DNA of 11,271 bases from Methanomethylovorans sp. (GCA_020854785.1 JAHFZE010000214.1:1-11271); one strand, 5' to 3'; shown: positions 1 through 6,067, numbered from the stretch's first letter. Notes: generated from the letters alone by a model not told the origin. Numbers and translations: made by a program.

Positions 1-905
1 ACTACGTATGCGACCCCGACCATCATGAAGATGAAAGGTCCTCCCGAGAGTACTGCTCTTTTGAGTGAGGTTGTATTCTTAACAGTCATGAACCTTACAG
101 CAAGCTGAGGCTGGGCCAATACTCCTATCCCGACTCCAAGAACGATAGTGGAGACAAGGGTCCACCATATAGGGGAACCAAAGGCAGGCATTGAGGTCCA
201 GCCCATGTGCCCTTGTTGTGTCATGGCTTCAGGTACCATAGATGCGAGATTTGTCAGTGCTATGTGAGCTGATGTCACACCTCCAAGAGTTACATAGGTG
301 TATACCATGAGGATGGCCATACCTACGAACATAAGGGTTCCCTGCATTGCATCTGTATACATCACAGCAATGAGACCGCCAGTGATCACATATGCTGCAG
401 TTATAATTGTAAGTAAAAGTACAGCTGTGTTATAATCAATGCCCAGAGCGGTTTCCATGAACCTGGCTCCCCCAATTAGTACACTGCTTGCGTAAAGGGG
501 CATAAATAGAGCTATTAAAAGGCCTGAAAATCCCTGGATGAAGCGGGATTGGAATCTCTTACCAATAAGTTCCGGAAAAGTAACGGCTTTGAGATTCACT
601 CCCATTCTTCTGGTCCTTGAACCAAATACAACGAATGCAATGAATATCCCAACAAAGATGTTCATGAACACCAGCCATAATATACCCATTCCGAAAGCAC
701 CGGCATACCCTCCAAAACCAATGATCGCCGAGGTACTGATAAAAGCTGCTCCATAGGACAGTGCGAGTATAAAAGGATTTACTTTCCTGCCTGCCACCAT
801 GAAATCATCGGTGCTTTTGGTCTGTTTGTATCCCATCCATCCTAAATAGAAGGTGATCATGAGGTAGATGAGTACTGCGATTCCAAGAACTATACTACTT
901 GCCAT
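1..905 (-). CDS. Sodium:solute symporter (SSS family), C-terminus beyond window
   Basis: Integral membrane carrier expected to couple Na+ entry to uptake of a small solute; the substrate cannot be told from sequence. About 301 codons are visible, out of roughly 500 usual for the family. The protein starts MASSIVLGIAVLIYLM and has successive hydrophobic helices. It carries family hallmarks: FILALSYGAAFISTSA near residues 42-57, a glycine-rich SSS signature with ITGGLIAVMYTDAMQG around residues 180-195, and LAQPQLAVRFM near residue 270. The start is set by a strong ribosome site (GAGGAGG) 6-7 bases upstream, which lies inside the last codons of the preceding micro-gene. The micro-gene stop and this ATG overlap (TGATG), so translation is probably coupled. 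The family call is secure; proline, pantothenate or another solute are all possible. No frameshift is seen up to the window edge. Confidence 0.93.
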   Translation of the reverse strand, partial: MASSIVLGIAVLIYLMITFYLGWMGYKQTKSTDDFMVAGRKVNPFILALSYGAAFISTSAIIGFGGYAGAFGMGILWLVFMNIFVGIFIAFVVFGSRTRRMGVNLKAVTFPELIGKRFQSRFIQGFSGLLIALFMPLYASSVLIGGARFMETALGIDYNTAVLLLTIITAAYVITGGLIAVMYTDAMQGTLMFVGMAILMVYTYVTLGGVTSAHIALTNLASMVPEAMTQQGHMGWTSMPAFGSPIWWTLVSTIVLGVGIGVLAQPQLAVRFMTVKNTTSLKRAVLSGGPFIFMMVGVAYV

Positions 906-1027
906 CAGCTTTCCTCCTCAGGATCTTCGTCGTTCCAGTGCATCAGTCCATATATTATGCAGCCCAGAGCACTTAGCACACTGAGCAAATATGCCAGCCA
1001 TATCTGTGGATCATTGATTCCAAGCAT
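905..1027 (-). CDS. Symporter small accessory protein (40-aa membrane micro-protein)
   Basis: A 40-residue frame, MLGINDPQIW at the start and HWNDEDPEEES at the end, lies directly upstream of the SSS symporter. It has one hydrophobic helix (about residues 9-29, LAYLLSVLSALGCIIYGL) and a strongly acidic C-terminal tail. A clear ribosome site, AAGGAGAT, sits about 7 bases before the ATG. The TGA overlaps the symporter ATG by one base. I recall that short single-helix proteins of this kind are annotated next to SSS transporters in methanogens as symporter small accessory proteins. The role here, assembly or stability of the carrier in the membrane, is inferred from position and topology. It could alternatively be a translational-coupling leader peptide, but its membrane helix and charge pattern argue for a real subunit. 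Confidence 0.8.
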   Translation of the reverse strand: MLGINDPQIWLAYLLSVLSALGCIIYGLMHWNDEDPEEES

Positions 1028-1266
1028 CTACTTATCTCCTTAAAATGTAATGACATCTGTTAGCACGGCTCATTCTTTAACCTTTCGAAGATGATCGGAG
1101 TTCCTCAAAGTCAAGTTGTTATTGAGTGAAGATACAAATATGATCAAGTGTTACAAAAAGATTAGTTTTTAATACTATTGCGTCATAAAGGAAGAGTGCA
1201 ACAGTCGGCCTGCGTCCACAGGCTTTTAGTGATCGGGGTGTCTTCACCCCCCTCCTATTATTTCAT
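1028..1266 (-). other. Leader/spacer upstream of the symporter operon
   Basis: This 239-base stretch separates the methyltransferase stop from the symporter micro-gene, both on the minus strand. It contains the AAGGAGAT ribosome site at its left end, an AT-rich stretch around 1145-1175 where a promoter (TATTAAAAAC on the minus strand) could lie, and two hairpins at 1208-1250 described separately. I see no further gene or known riboswitch. Confidence 0.5.
1208..1250 (-). terminator. Tandem hairpins after the methyltransferase gene
   Basis: Two perfect stem-loops stand 11 bases apart. GCCTG (1208-1212) pairs with CAGGC (1219-1223) across a 6-base loop. GGGGTG (1235-1240) pairs with CACCCC (1245-1250) across a TCTT loop. 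They follow the minus-strand methyltransferase stop by 16 bases, so a 3' processing or termination role is the simplest reading. The minus strand has no good T-run after the stems (only a short T-run exists on the plus strand, after the first stem), so intrinsic termination is uncertain. An RNA leader element for the symporter operon is the alternative. Confidence 0.4.
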
Positions 1267-2136
1267 TTATTGAAGACCGGCACGGATGTATGATACTTTT
1301 TCTTTCTCCCAGACTTCCACCACATAGCCTGCTTCCAGAAAGAGCTTTTTCCAGTCTTCCGGATATCTCTGGACATCATGAAAGTGATCGACCGGTTCCA
1401 CGGCAAAGACTTCGCCGCCGGGTTTCAGGACCCTTTTGATATCCTGCAGGGCTCGCGGCACATCTTCAAGGTGGTGCAGCATAAAGAAACATGTTACTGA
1501 GTCGAAGTATCCCTGCTGGAAAGGCAGCTCGTACGCACTTGCCGCAACGAACTTAGTATTGCTAACACCTTCTATCTTCGAGTTGAACCTGCATTGTTCC
1601 ATCAGGCTCTCCAGAAGATCGATGCCATATACCAAAGCATCTGTTTTCATGGCAGCTATTTTGATGCTGAGAGTGCCAAGACCACATCCCACATCAAGTA
1701 TGTTCTTTCCATGCAACAGCGGCAGTATATCGCTGAAAGCCTTCATTTTCCTGGCTTCCATATTGCTTTTGGGAAATTTTGTCTCTTCTATGCGGTCAAA
1801 GGATGTATAGGGCAAAATACTATAGACAGAGGCATTATTCTCTGTCATTAATCCCCTTACATAATGCATATTCCCTTCCTGACGGATGTAACTGACAACA
1901 GAAGCTCCTACCTGGGCACAGAACCTTCTGTTCAGTTCTTCCCGGCTCTTTGGAAACTTTATTTTTAAAGGGTCGTGGATCACTATATAATGCGAGTGTT
2001 CCTCAGTGAACATAGCAGCCTCGATACCGGTGATCTCGATCCCGCTTATTGCCTGTTTCCACAGAGGCAGTATCTCCATGTTCTCTGCAGAGGCATGATT
2101 GTGAACTTTCCCTATTGCTTCATGGTCCATGAACAT
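1267..2136 (-). CDS. Class I SAM-dependent methyltransferase with unrecognised N-terminal region
   Basis: A 289-residue protein. The C-terminal half (about residues 125-289) is a Rossmann methyltransferase of the Methyltransf_11 type: motif I LDVGCGLGT at 147-155, the acidic ribose-binding residue D173 in GID, motif IV region FDSVTCFFMLHHLE at 211-224, and LKPGGEVFAVEP at 237-248. The substrate is unknown. The first 110-120 residues (HNHASAENMEILPLWKQ and onward) do not match a domain I recognise and may select the substrate. An ATG at 2136 and another at 2130 are possible starts; an in-frame TGA lies shortly upstream and neither has a good ribosome site. The gene stands alone, with hairpins on its 3' side and a 297-base divergent spacer on its 5' side facing the K+ channel gene. 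The domain call is firm; the cellular role is open. Confidence 0.85.
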   Translation of the reverse strand: MFMDHEAIGKVHNHASAENMEILPLWKQAISGIEITGIEAAMFTEEHSHYIVIHDPLKIKFPKSREELNRRFCAQVGASVVSYIRQEGNMHYVRGLMTENNASVYSILPYTSFDRIEETKFPKSNMEARKMKAFSDILPLLHGKNILDVGCGLGTLSIKIAAMKTDALVYGIDLLESLMEQCRFNSKIEGVSNTKFVAASAYELPFQQGYFDSVTCFFMLHHLEDVPRALQDIKRVLKPGGEVFAVEPVDHFHDVQRYPEDWKKLFLEAGYVVEVWEKEKVSYIRAGLQ

Positions 2137-2204
2137 TGGAACTCTGTTTTCGGATAAAAAGATGTTACTTCAGAGGGAAGGGTCATGTGGGTGAGGATCC
2201 TAAA

Positions 2205-2230
2205 GTGAATGGTAGGTCTTGGTAATTCAC
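2205..2230. repeat. Inverted repeat in divergent spacer
   Basis: GTGAAT (2205-2210) and ATTCAC (2225-2230) form perfect 6-base arms around a 14-base centre. They lie in the 297-base spacer between the divergently oriented methyltransferase and channel genes, so a regulator site is possible. The rest of the spacer (2137-2433) is very AT-rich. It also holds two copies of TGTTTATC (2340-2347 and 2358-2365) 18 bases apart, and no other gene that I can see. Confidence 0.25.
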
Positions 2231-2433
2231 AAAGCTTTCAGATTATAGTGACTACTGTACAAGTAAATTAAAATAAGTAGTAAAATAAAATTAGTTAATA
2301 TCAAGTAATATCTCTAAAGAGTTGATCATAGGAAGCAGATGTTTATCCATAAAGGGTTGTTTATCAAAATTGAAATACCAATCATGCATACAATTGACAT
2401 AGAATTATTTCTCACCGGAATTTCGGAGTATTT

Positions 2434-3204
2434 ATGAGCTCAAAAGATGAAATTGCTAAGAGAATCGAAAATAAAATAGAAAAACCGATGATAATTCTTT
2501 CTTTGTTAATTATCCCTGTTTTATCAGTTGAGCTTGGAATGATTACAACCAACCCTTCCTATATGTCACTAGCTTCAAAGATCGATGATCTGATATGGTT
2601 AATTTTTCTTTTTGAGTACCTCTTATTAGTAAGTCTATATAGCAATAAGATCGAATACACCAGGAAGAATTGGCTGAATGTTCTAATAATAGTTGTTTCA
2701 CCACCTGTATTATCACCGCCAGATCTTGCTTCAGTAAGAACATTGAGATTTCTCCGAGCCTTGCGCTTCTTAAGGATATTGATTCCGTTTAAAAGAGGTA
2801 TAATACCCATATATGAGATCTTTACCAAAAACTCGTTTCATCATGTTACATTTATCACAGTTCTGTTCATCTTGATCTCTGGAATAATATTTGGTCAGAT
2901 AGAACATGAAGATATATTTGATGGAGTATGGTGGGCAATTACAACAGTGACTACTGTGGGCTATGGTGACCTGTACCCCCATACTACTTATGGGAGAATT
3001 TATGCTATCAGTCTTATGTTGATCGGAATTGCATTTGCCTCCTTATTGACAGCTAATATTGCTTCTTATTTTGTAAGTAAAGATACTTGTGATGATACTA
3101 AAAATACGATCGCTGAAAATGAGTTAATACTCAAGAAGTTGGACGATCTAGCACGCAAAATAGATGAACTTGATGAAAAGATAACTAGCATGAAAAAAAC
3201 ATGA
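2434..3204 (+). CDS. Voltage-gated potassium channel, six-helix type with C-terminal coiled coil
   Basis: A 256-residue membrane protein forming one subunit of a presumed tetrameric K+ channel. The selectivity filter TVGYGD is at residues 174-179, preceded by the pore helix GVWWAITTVT. S1 is about 19-36, S2 51-69, S3 81-93, S5 134-153 and S6 186-213. S4 has five arginines at every third position (R102, R105, R108, R111, R114 in RTLRFLRALRFLR), a classic voltage sensor. After S6 there is no RCK/TrkA-N nucleotide-binding domain. Instead residues 225-253 (LILKKLDDLARKIDELDEKI) read as a short coiled coil that could hold the tetramer together. GGAG lies 5 bases before the ATG. The ferredoxin gene begins 21 bases after the stop. 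Base use is AT-rich compared with the genes at 8-11 kb. The family call is very secure; the gating in vivo is inferred. Confidence 0.94.
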   Translation: MSSKDEIAKRIENKIEKPMIILSLLIIPVLSVELGMITTNPSYMSLASKIDDLIWLIFLFEYLLLVSLYSNKIEYTRKNWLNVLIIVVSPPVLSPPDLASVRTLRFLRALRFLRILIPFKRGIIPIYEIFTKNSFHHVTFITVLFILISGIIFGQIEHEDIFDGVWWAITTVTTVGYGDLYPHTTYGRIYAISLMLIGIAFASLLTANIASYFVSKDTCDDTKNTIAENELILKKLDDLARKIDELDEKITSMKKT

Positions 3205-3225
3205 TTTTTCAAAGGGAGAACTTTC

Positions 3226-3408
3226 ATGGTATTTATAGCAGTGTATAAAAACAGGTGCACAGGCTGCGGTTCATGTGTCAGTACGTGCCAGAACCAGGTA
3301 CTGGCCATCGAAGATGGATCATGCCAGGTCGTAAGAAAGGAAAATTGCAGATACTGCATGGATTGTGTGGCGTCGTGTGATTTCGATGCCATTAAGGTGT
3401 TCGTCTGA
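3226..3408 (+). CDS. Small 2[4Fe-4S] ferredoxin
   Basis: A 60-residue electron carrier with two complete cluster motifs: CTGCGSCVSTC (C11, C14, C17, C21) and CRYCMDCVASC (C41, C44, C47, C51). Two low-potential [4Fe-4S] clusters are expected. There is no N-terminal signal, so it should act in the cytoplasm. Length and spacing match clostridial-type bacterial/archaeal ferredoxins, though the classic proline after the fourth cysteine of each motif is replaced by Q and D. A good ribosome site (AAAGGGAGA) precedes the ATG by about 6 bases. It follows the K+ channel by 21 bases on the same strand, so the two may share a transcript, but I know of no functional link. Its redox partner is not identifiable from this window. 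Confidence 0.92.
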   Translation: MVFIAVYKNRCTGCGSCVSTCQNQVLAIEDGSCQVVRKENCRYCMDCVASCDFDAIKVFV

Positions 3409-3793
3409 AGAAGGAGCAATTCTTTCACAATATAAAGCCAGATACTGTGCTCCAAGTTCAATGTCTATATAAGCTTTATATGAAAATTTGACAGGAAAGC
3501 ATGAGCCAACTATCTGGATCTCATGCGTCAAAACTTGAAAAGTCATGGATCAGATGTATTGTGATCTTATATGAGGAAGAGAAAAAGTTGATCTTTTCAG
3601 ACATGTGCAGCTTTTTTGTGTTTACATCATCAGGGGTCTATGAATGTGCTGACCCCATACTATGCATCCAATCTTCCGGATAAATATTCCTACAAGGGTC
3701 TTTCACCGGGCATACATTATGATTTACTGTGGAGTTTTCACAGTATAATGATATCCTTATTTTCTCAGAAGTCCTATTTGGATTGGGGGTAAA
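3409..3793 (+). other. Spacer with a promoter and a doubtful 60-codon frame
   Basis: This 385-base stretch holds AT-rich TATA-like elements (TCTATATAAG at 3464-3473 and TTTATATG at 3475-3482). An ATG at 3501 opens a 60-codon frame (MSQLSGSHASKLEKSW...) ending at 3683, with AGGA a few bases before it. The peptide has no domain, signal or bias that supports it, so I do not call it a gene. ACTGTG (3726-3731) and CACAGT (3739-3744) form a 6-base stem with a 7-base loop about 50 bases before the zinc-ribbon gene. Confidence 0.4.
3464..3482 (+). promoter_or_regulatory. Archaeal TATA region
   Basis: TATATAAG followed at once by CTTTATATG gives two overlapping TATA-like boxes. A transcript would start near 3490-3505. 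It could serve the zinc-ribbon gene at 3794 through a long leader, or the doubtful frame starting at 3501. Confidence 0.4.
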
Positions 3794-3973
3794 ATGAATA
3801 TAATTGTAACTTGCTACAATTGTCAAAAAGAATTCTTTGCTATTATCACCAGTATTAAATTTATCCGCAGATGTCCAAATTGTTTCAAGCCGAACAGGGT
3901 CAGAACGATCGTTGATGGGAAAGCCTACGGTGAGGACTACATGGGTGCACAACTTGCCATAGGATCAGATTAA
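3794..3973 (+). CDS. Small C2C2 zinc-ribbon protein, 59 aa
   Basis: A 59-residue frame starting MNIIVTCYNCQKEFF. Two CxxC knuckles, CYNC (C7, C10) and CPNC (C27, C30), are 16 residues apart, the pattern of a zinc ribbon in which one Zn2+ is held by four cysteines. Between them lies a beta-like, basic stretch (SIKFIRR), and the tail (VDGKAYGEDYMGAQLAIGSD) is mildly acidic. A purine-rich ribosome site, GGGGG at 3785-3789, lies 4 bases before the ATG, and the gene has a single clean stop. Such ribbons in archaea often bind nucleic acid or a larger protein partner; no specific role can be given. It stands alone, with long spacers on both sides. The gene call rests on the paired knuckles and the ribosome site. 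Confidence 0.72.
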   Translation: MNIIVTCYNCQKEFFAIITSIKFIRRCPNCFKPNRVRTIVDGKAYGEDYMGAQLAIGSD

Positions 3974-4267
3974 TGTCATAGCGTCCTTTTTCCTTCCTAA
4001 AGCACTCCTTTATGCATGATCTGAAAAGAATCCATTTTGATCCCAATAATGTATTTTATATTGATCTATCTAATAAAACTCTATTATGGGCTTATAATTG
4101 CCCCCTTTATGGGATCAAGCTAATTGTAAAGCTTGTTAAAGTATAATAAAGCATGATTCTCAGTGATAACGCTTTCAATAGAAAAATGTAATTATATAAT
4201 GTTCATAAGCATGTATTTATTCAAATATTCGAAAACTCAATTGGCAAATAAAAAGAAGTAATTTGTT
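3974..4267 (+). other. AT-rich spacer without a convincing gene
   Basis: About 294 bases with no supportable frame. It holds a T-rich tract just after the zinc-ribbon gene (cctttttccttcct, 3985-3998), a possible transcription end. A 6-base inverted repeat, CAAGCT (4116-4121) with AGCTTG (4130-4135), has an 8-base loop. TTATGGG occurs twice (about 4084 and 4107). A TATA box, TTATATAA, lies at 4192-4199 upstream of the gene remnant at 4268. Confidence 0.4.
4192..4199 (+). promoter_or_regulatory. TATA box upstream of the secreted-protein remnant
   Basis: TTATATAA with the A-rich BRE-like stretch GAAAAATG just upstream. A transcript would start near 4220, about 48 bases before the ATG of the remnant at 4268. 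The promoter may outlive the gene it served, or it may drive the glycosyltransferase. Confidence 0.35.
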
Positions 4268-4422
4268 ATGAGAGGTATACGAACAATTGCATAGTTTCTG
4301 TTGCACTATTGCTTGCGGACATCCTGGCTTTAGGTGCAGTTTCTCCAAAGGCTGCAAATGGAAACATGTTGACTTATTGTGGAGAATTTCCCAGAGATGG
4401 TAGATTCACGTTTTCCTATTAA
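4268..4422 (+). pseudogene. Frameshifted and truncated secreted-protein gene
   Basis: From the ATG at 4268 the reading is MRGIRTIA and then TAG (4292-4294). If one base is taken as lost before 4291, the next frame reads on as IVSVALLLADILALGAVSP and continues KAANGNMLTYCGEFPRDGRF to a TAA at 4420-4422. Joined, this is a textbook signal peptide: a short basic start, a hydrophobic core and an A-x-A-like exit, followed by about 25 residues of mature protein. The downstream frame has no ATG, GTG or TTG before its own upstream stop, so it cannot be started normally. The mature part is much too short for most exported proteins of this kind, which suggests 3' loss as well. The parent family is not identified. 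A sequencing error at 4290 would restore only a small secreted peptide. Confidence 0.5.
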
Positions 4423-4469
4423 TCACAAAAACATTAACTTTGACTCACTATCTAAAATCATTGTTTTTT

Positions 4470-4475
4470 GAGGTA
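4470..4475 (+). promoter_or_regulatory. Ribosome binding site of the glycosyltransferase
   Basis: GAGGTA six bases before the ATG at 4481 fits the anti-Shine-Dalgarno end of archaeal 16S rRNA and fixes the start at the first of the available methionines. Confidence 0.6.
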
Positions 4476-4480
4476 AATAC

Positions 4481-5689
4481 ATGACTTCTGACACTATAAC
4501 TTTCTCTTTATCTATTGTTGGAATGATACTAACATTTCAAACAATAGTTCTTATAGCACTTTCATATTTGCATTATTCGACCAAAAAATATGAACTAACA
4601 AATTATTCTCCCCTTGTATCGGTCATTGTCCCATGCTACAATGAAGCCCTAACACTCAAAAACTGTATAACCAGTATTTTGTCTCAAACATATAAAAATT
4701 ATGAAGTTCTAATAATAGATGATGGTAGCACTGACAATACTCTCGAAGTAGCCAATTCTTTAACAGATCCCAACATAAGAACTTTTGCAAAACCAAATGG
4801 TGGTAAAGCTTCAGCTCTCAATTATGGAATTGGGAAATCTAAAGGTGAGATCATTGTCAGTTTAGATGCTGATTCAATATTCCTCCCCAACACCCTTTCA
4901 AAATTAATTTCTCCCTTCTCCGATCCTGAAATAATTGCAGTCTGCGGAAATATAAAGATCTCTAATCGTAACACATTATTAACAAAACTTCAATCTCTTG
5001 AATATATTTCCGGTCTTAACATTCAAAGGAGAGCATTTGCATATTTAAATTGTATGCAAATAATCTCAGGTGCAATTGGAGCATTCCGAAAAACCCAATT
5101 GGTAGAAGTAGGTGGCTATTCCAGAGATACCCTGGTCGAAGATATGGATGTAACAGTAACACTTGCCAAAAAGGGCTATAAGATCGAGTACATTAGTAGT
5201 GCAATTGCTTATACTGAATCCCCTGAATCTCTTCATGACTTTCACAAACAGCGTTACAGGTGGAGTTATGGTCTTTTTGAAGTCATTCAAAAACACAAAC
5301 CCATCTTATTCAAAACAACAAGAATAGGTCTAATTGGACTCCCCTACATCTTGATCTCGTTAATTCTGGAGACCTTCTTAACATTATCAATCCCTTTAAT
5401 AATGGTAGTAGATATCTTTTTCAATCTCTCTTACAACACTTTGGCCATCTTTTTAATGGTACTTCTATCAAGATGTATCATTTTCCTATATACCTTTCAT
5501 CTAGATAAAGAAAATAAAAAATTAATTCTTTTTACTCCCATCTATATGGTATATATTCAATATGTTAACTTGATAACAATAAAAGCCCTGTTCCACTTCA
5601 CAACAGGTAAGAAAGCATCCTGGAACAAGATCAAAAGATTAGGTAAAAATACTTTACCTGTTCATAAGACTAGGTATGTAGCTGATTGA
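4481..5689 (+). CDS. Membrane-bound family 2 glycosyltransferase, processive synthase type
   Basis: A 402-residue inverting glycosyltransferase expected to extend or start a surface polysaccharide from a nucleotide sugar at the inner face of the membrane. One helix (about 8-30) precedes a GT-A domain: SVIVPCYNE at 47-55, DDGSTD at 80-85 and the UDP/metal-binding DADS at 129-132. The acidic catalytic region is LVEDMD at 218-223, and QRYRW at 257-261 is the Q(Q/R)xRW motif of processive enzymes such as hyaluronan, chitin and poly-N-acetylglucosamine synthases. Hydrophobic segments follow at about 283-315, 318-340 and 346-372. The sugar cannot be told. No flippase, exporter or other glycan gene is nearby, so it is an orphan here. 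Base use is clearly more AT-rich than the genes at 8-11 kb, which together with the flanking remnants hints at acquisition. Confidence 0.92.
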   Translation: MTSDTITFSLSIVGMILTFQTIVLIALSYLHYSTKKYELTNYSPLVSVIVPCYNEALTLKNCITSILSQTYKNYEVLIIDDGSTDNTLEVANSLTDPNIRTFAKPNGGKASALNYGIGKSKGEIIVSLDADSIFLPNTLSKLISPFSDPEIIAVCGNIKISNRNTLLTKLQSLEYISGLNIQRRAFAYLNCMQIISGAIGAFRKTQLVEVGGYSRDTLVEDMDVTVTLAKKGYKIEYISSAIAYTESPESLHDFHKQRYRWSYGLFEVIQKHKPILFKTTRIGLIGLPYILISLILETFLTLSIPLIMVVDIFFNLSYNTLAIFLMVLLSRCIIFLYTFHLDKENKKLILFTPIYMVYIQYVNLITIKALFHFTTGKKASWNKIKRLGKNTLPVHKTRYVAD

Positions 5690-5705
5690 TAATCTATGAA
5701 CGTGT

Positions 5706-5756
5706 AGAATATATTGAGGTAGGTCCACAACGATAGACTTGGGATCTATCTATTCT
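5706..5756 (+). repeat. Nested stem-loops downstream of the glycosyltransferase
   Basis: GATAGA (5732-5737) pairs with TCTATC (5745-5750) over a 7-base loop. AGAATA (5706-5711) pairs with TATTCT (5751-5756), which abuts the inner stem, leaving a 20-base bulge on the left. It lies 17 bases after the glycosyltransferase stop. No T-run follows, so it may be a 3' end structure and not an intrinsic terminator. Confidence 0.35.
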
Positions 5757-5813
5757 GTATAAAGTTTAATAATAATCAAACGAAGATTCATTGCAAAGCA
5801 AAAAGGTATTAAT

Positions 5814-5827
5814 AAAGACTTATATAA
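5814..5827 (+). promoter_or_regulatory. Promoter of the small secreted protein (near-leaderless)
   Basis: BRE-like AAAGAC followed by TTATATAA (5820-5827). The box centre is about 22 bases before the ATG at 5846, so transcription should begin at or within a few bases of the start codon. No proper ribosome site lies between (only AGGG about 10 bases upstream), which agrees with a leaderless or near-leaderless message. Confidence 0.6.
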
Positions 5828-5845
5828 TTATATAGGGTATTAAAT

Positions 5846-6046
5846 ATGAAGAAAATAGTTGTTCTGATATTAGCAATACTTTTCATTGCAGCTTCTCTCA
5901 GCGGGGCAGCTGTAGTATCAGGAGATGAAAATTATTTTGGAGAATCCGGTGATCAGCCAAGAGATGGAGTAGATGAGGATAATGATAATCCTCGTGATAC
6001 AAGCGATCAAAGTCCGGGTGATCGAACGAGATCCAAAGATAGATGA
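5846..6046 (+). CDS. Small secreted acidic protein, function unknown
   Basis: A 66-residue protein. Residues 1-25 (MKKIVVLILAILFIAASLSG...) are a clear signal peptide or membrane anchor with two lysines and a long hydrophobic core, probably cut near the AAVVSG stretch. The remaining 40 or so residues are very polar and probably disordered. They are rich in aspartate (GVDEDNDNPRD) with repeated PRD/PGDR units and a basic end (RTRSKDR). The product should lie outside the cell membrane. I recognise no family; calcium binding or a spacer role would be guesses. The gene has its own TATA box, and a T-rich tract follows the stop within a few bases, so it looks like a complete single-gene unit. It is downstream of the glycosyltransferase with a 156-base gap. 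Confidence 0.72.
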   Translation: MKKIVVLILAILFIAASLSGAAVVSGDENYFGESGDQPRDGVDEDNDNPRDTSDQSPGDRTRSKDR

Positions 6047-6048
6047 TC

Positions 6049-6065
6049 CTTTATTTTCTTTTTTT
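6049..6065 (+). terminator. T-rich transcription end
   Basis: CTTTATTTTC followed by seven T residues (6059-6065), starting 3 bases after the stop of the small secreted protein. Archaeal RNA polymerase ends transcripts at such T-runs on the coding strand, without needing a hairpin. Confidence 0.55.
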
Positions 6066-6067
6066 AG

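Noticed and set aside
538..756. 72-codon plus-strand frame
   Set aside because: Antisense shadow of the SSS symporter.
1436..1851. Plus-strand frames of 124 and 85 codons
   Set aside because: Antisense to the methyltransferase, which carries clear SAM-binding motifs on the minus strand.
3066..3546. Minus-strand frames of 131 and 75 codons
   Set aside because: Antisense to the channel tail and to the ferredoxin with its two complete cysteine motifs.
3501..3683. 60-codon frame with a TATA box 20-26 bases upstream
   Set aside because: The promoter looks real, but the peptide has no motif, signal or compositional support, and the TATA box can serve the zinc-ribbon gene instead.
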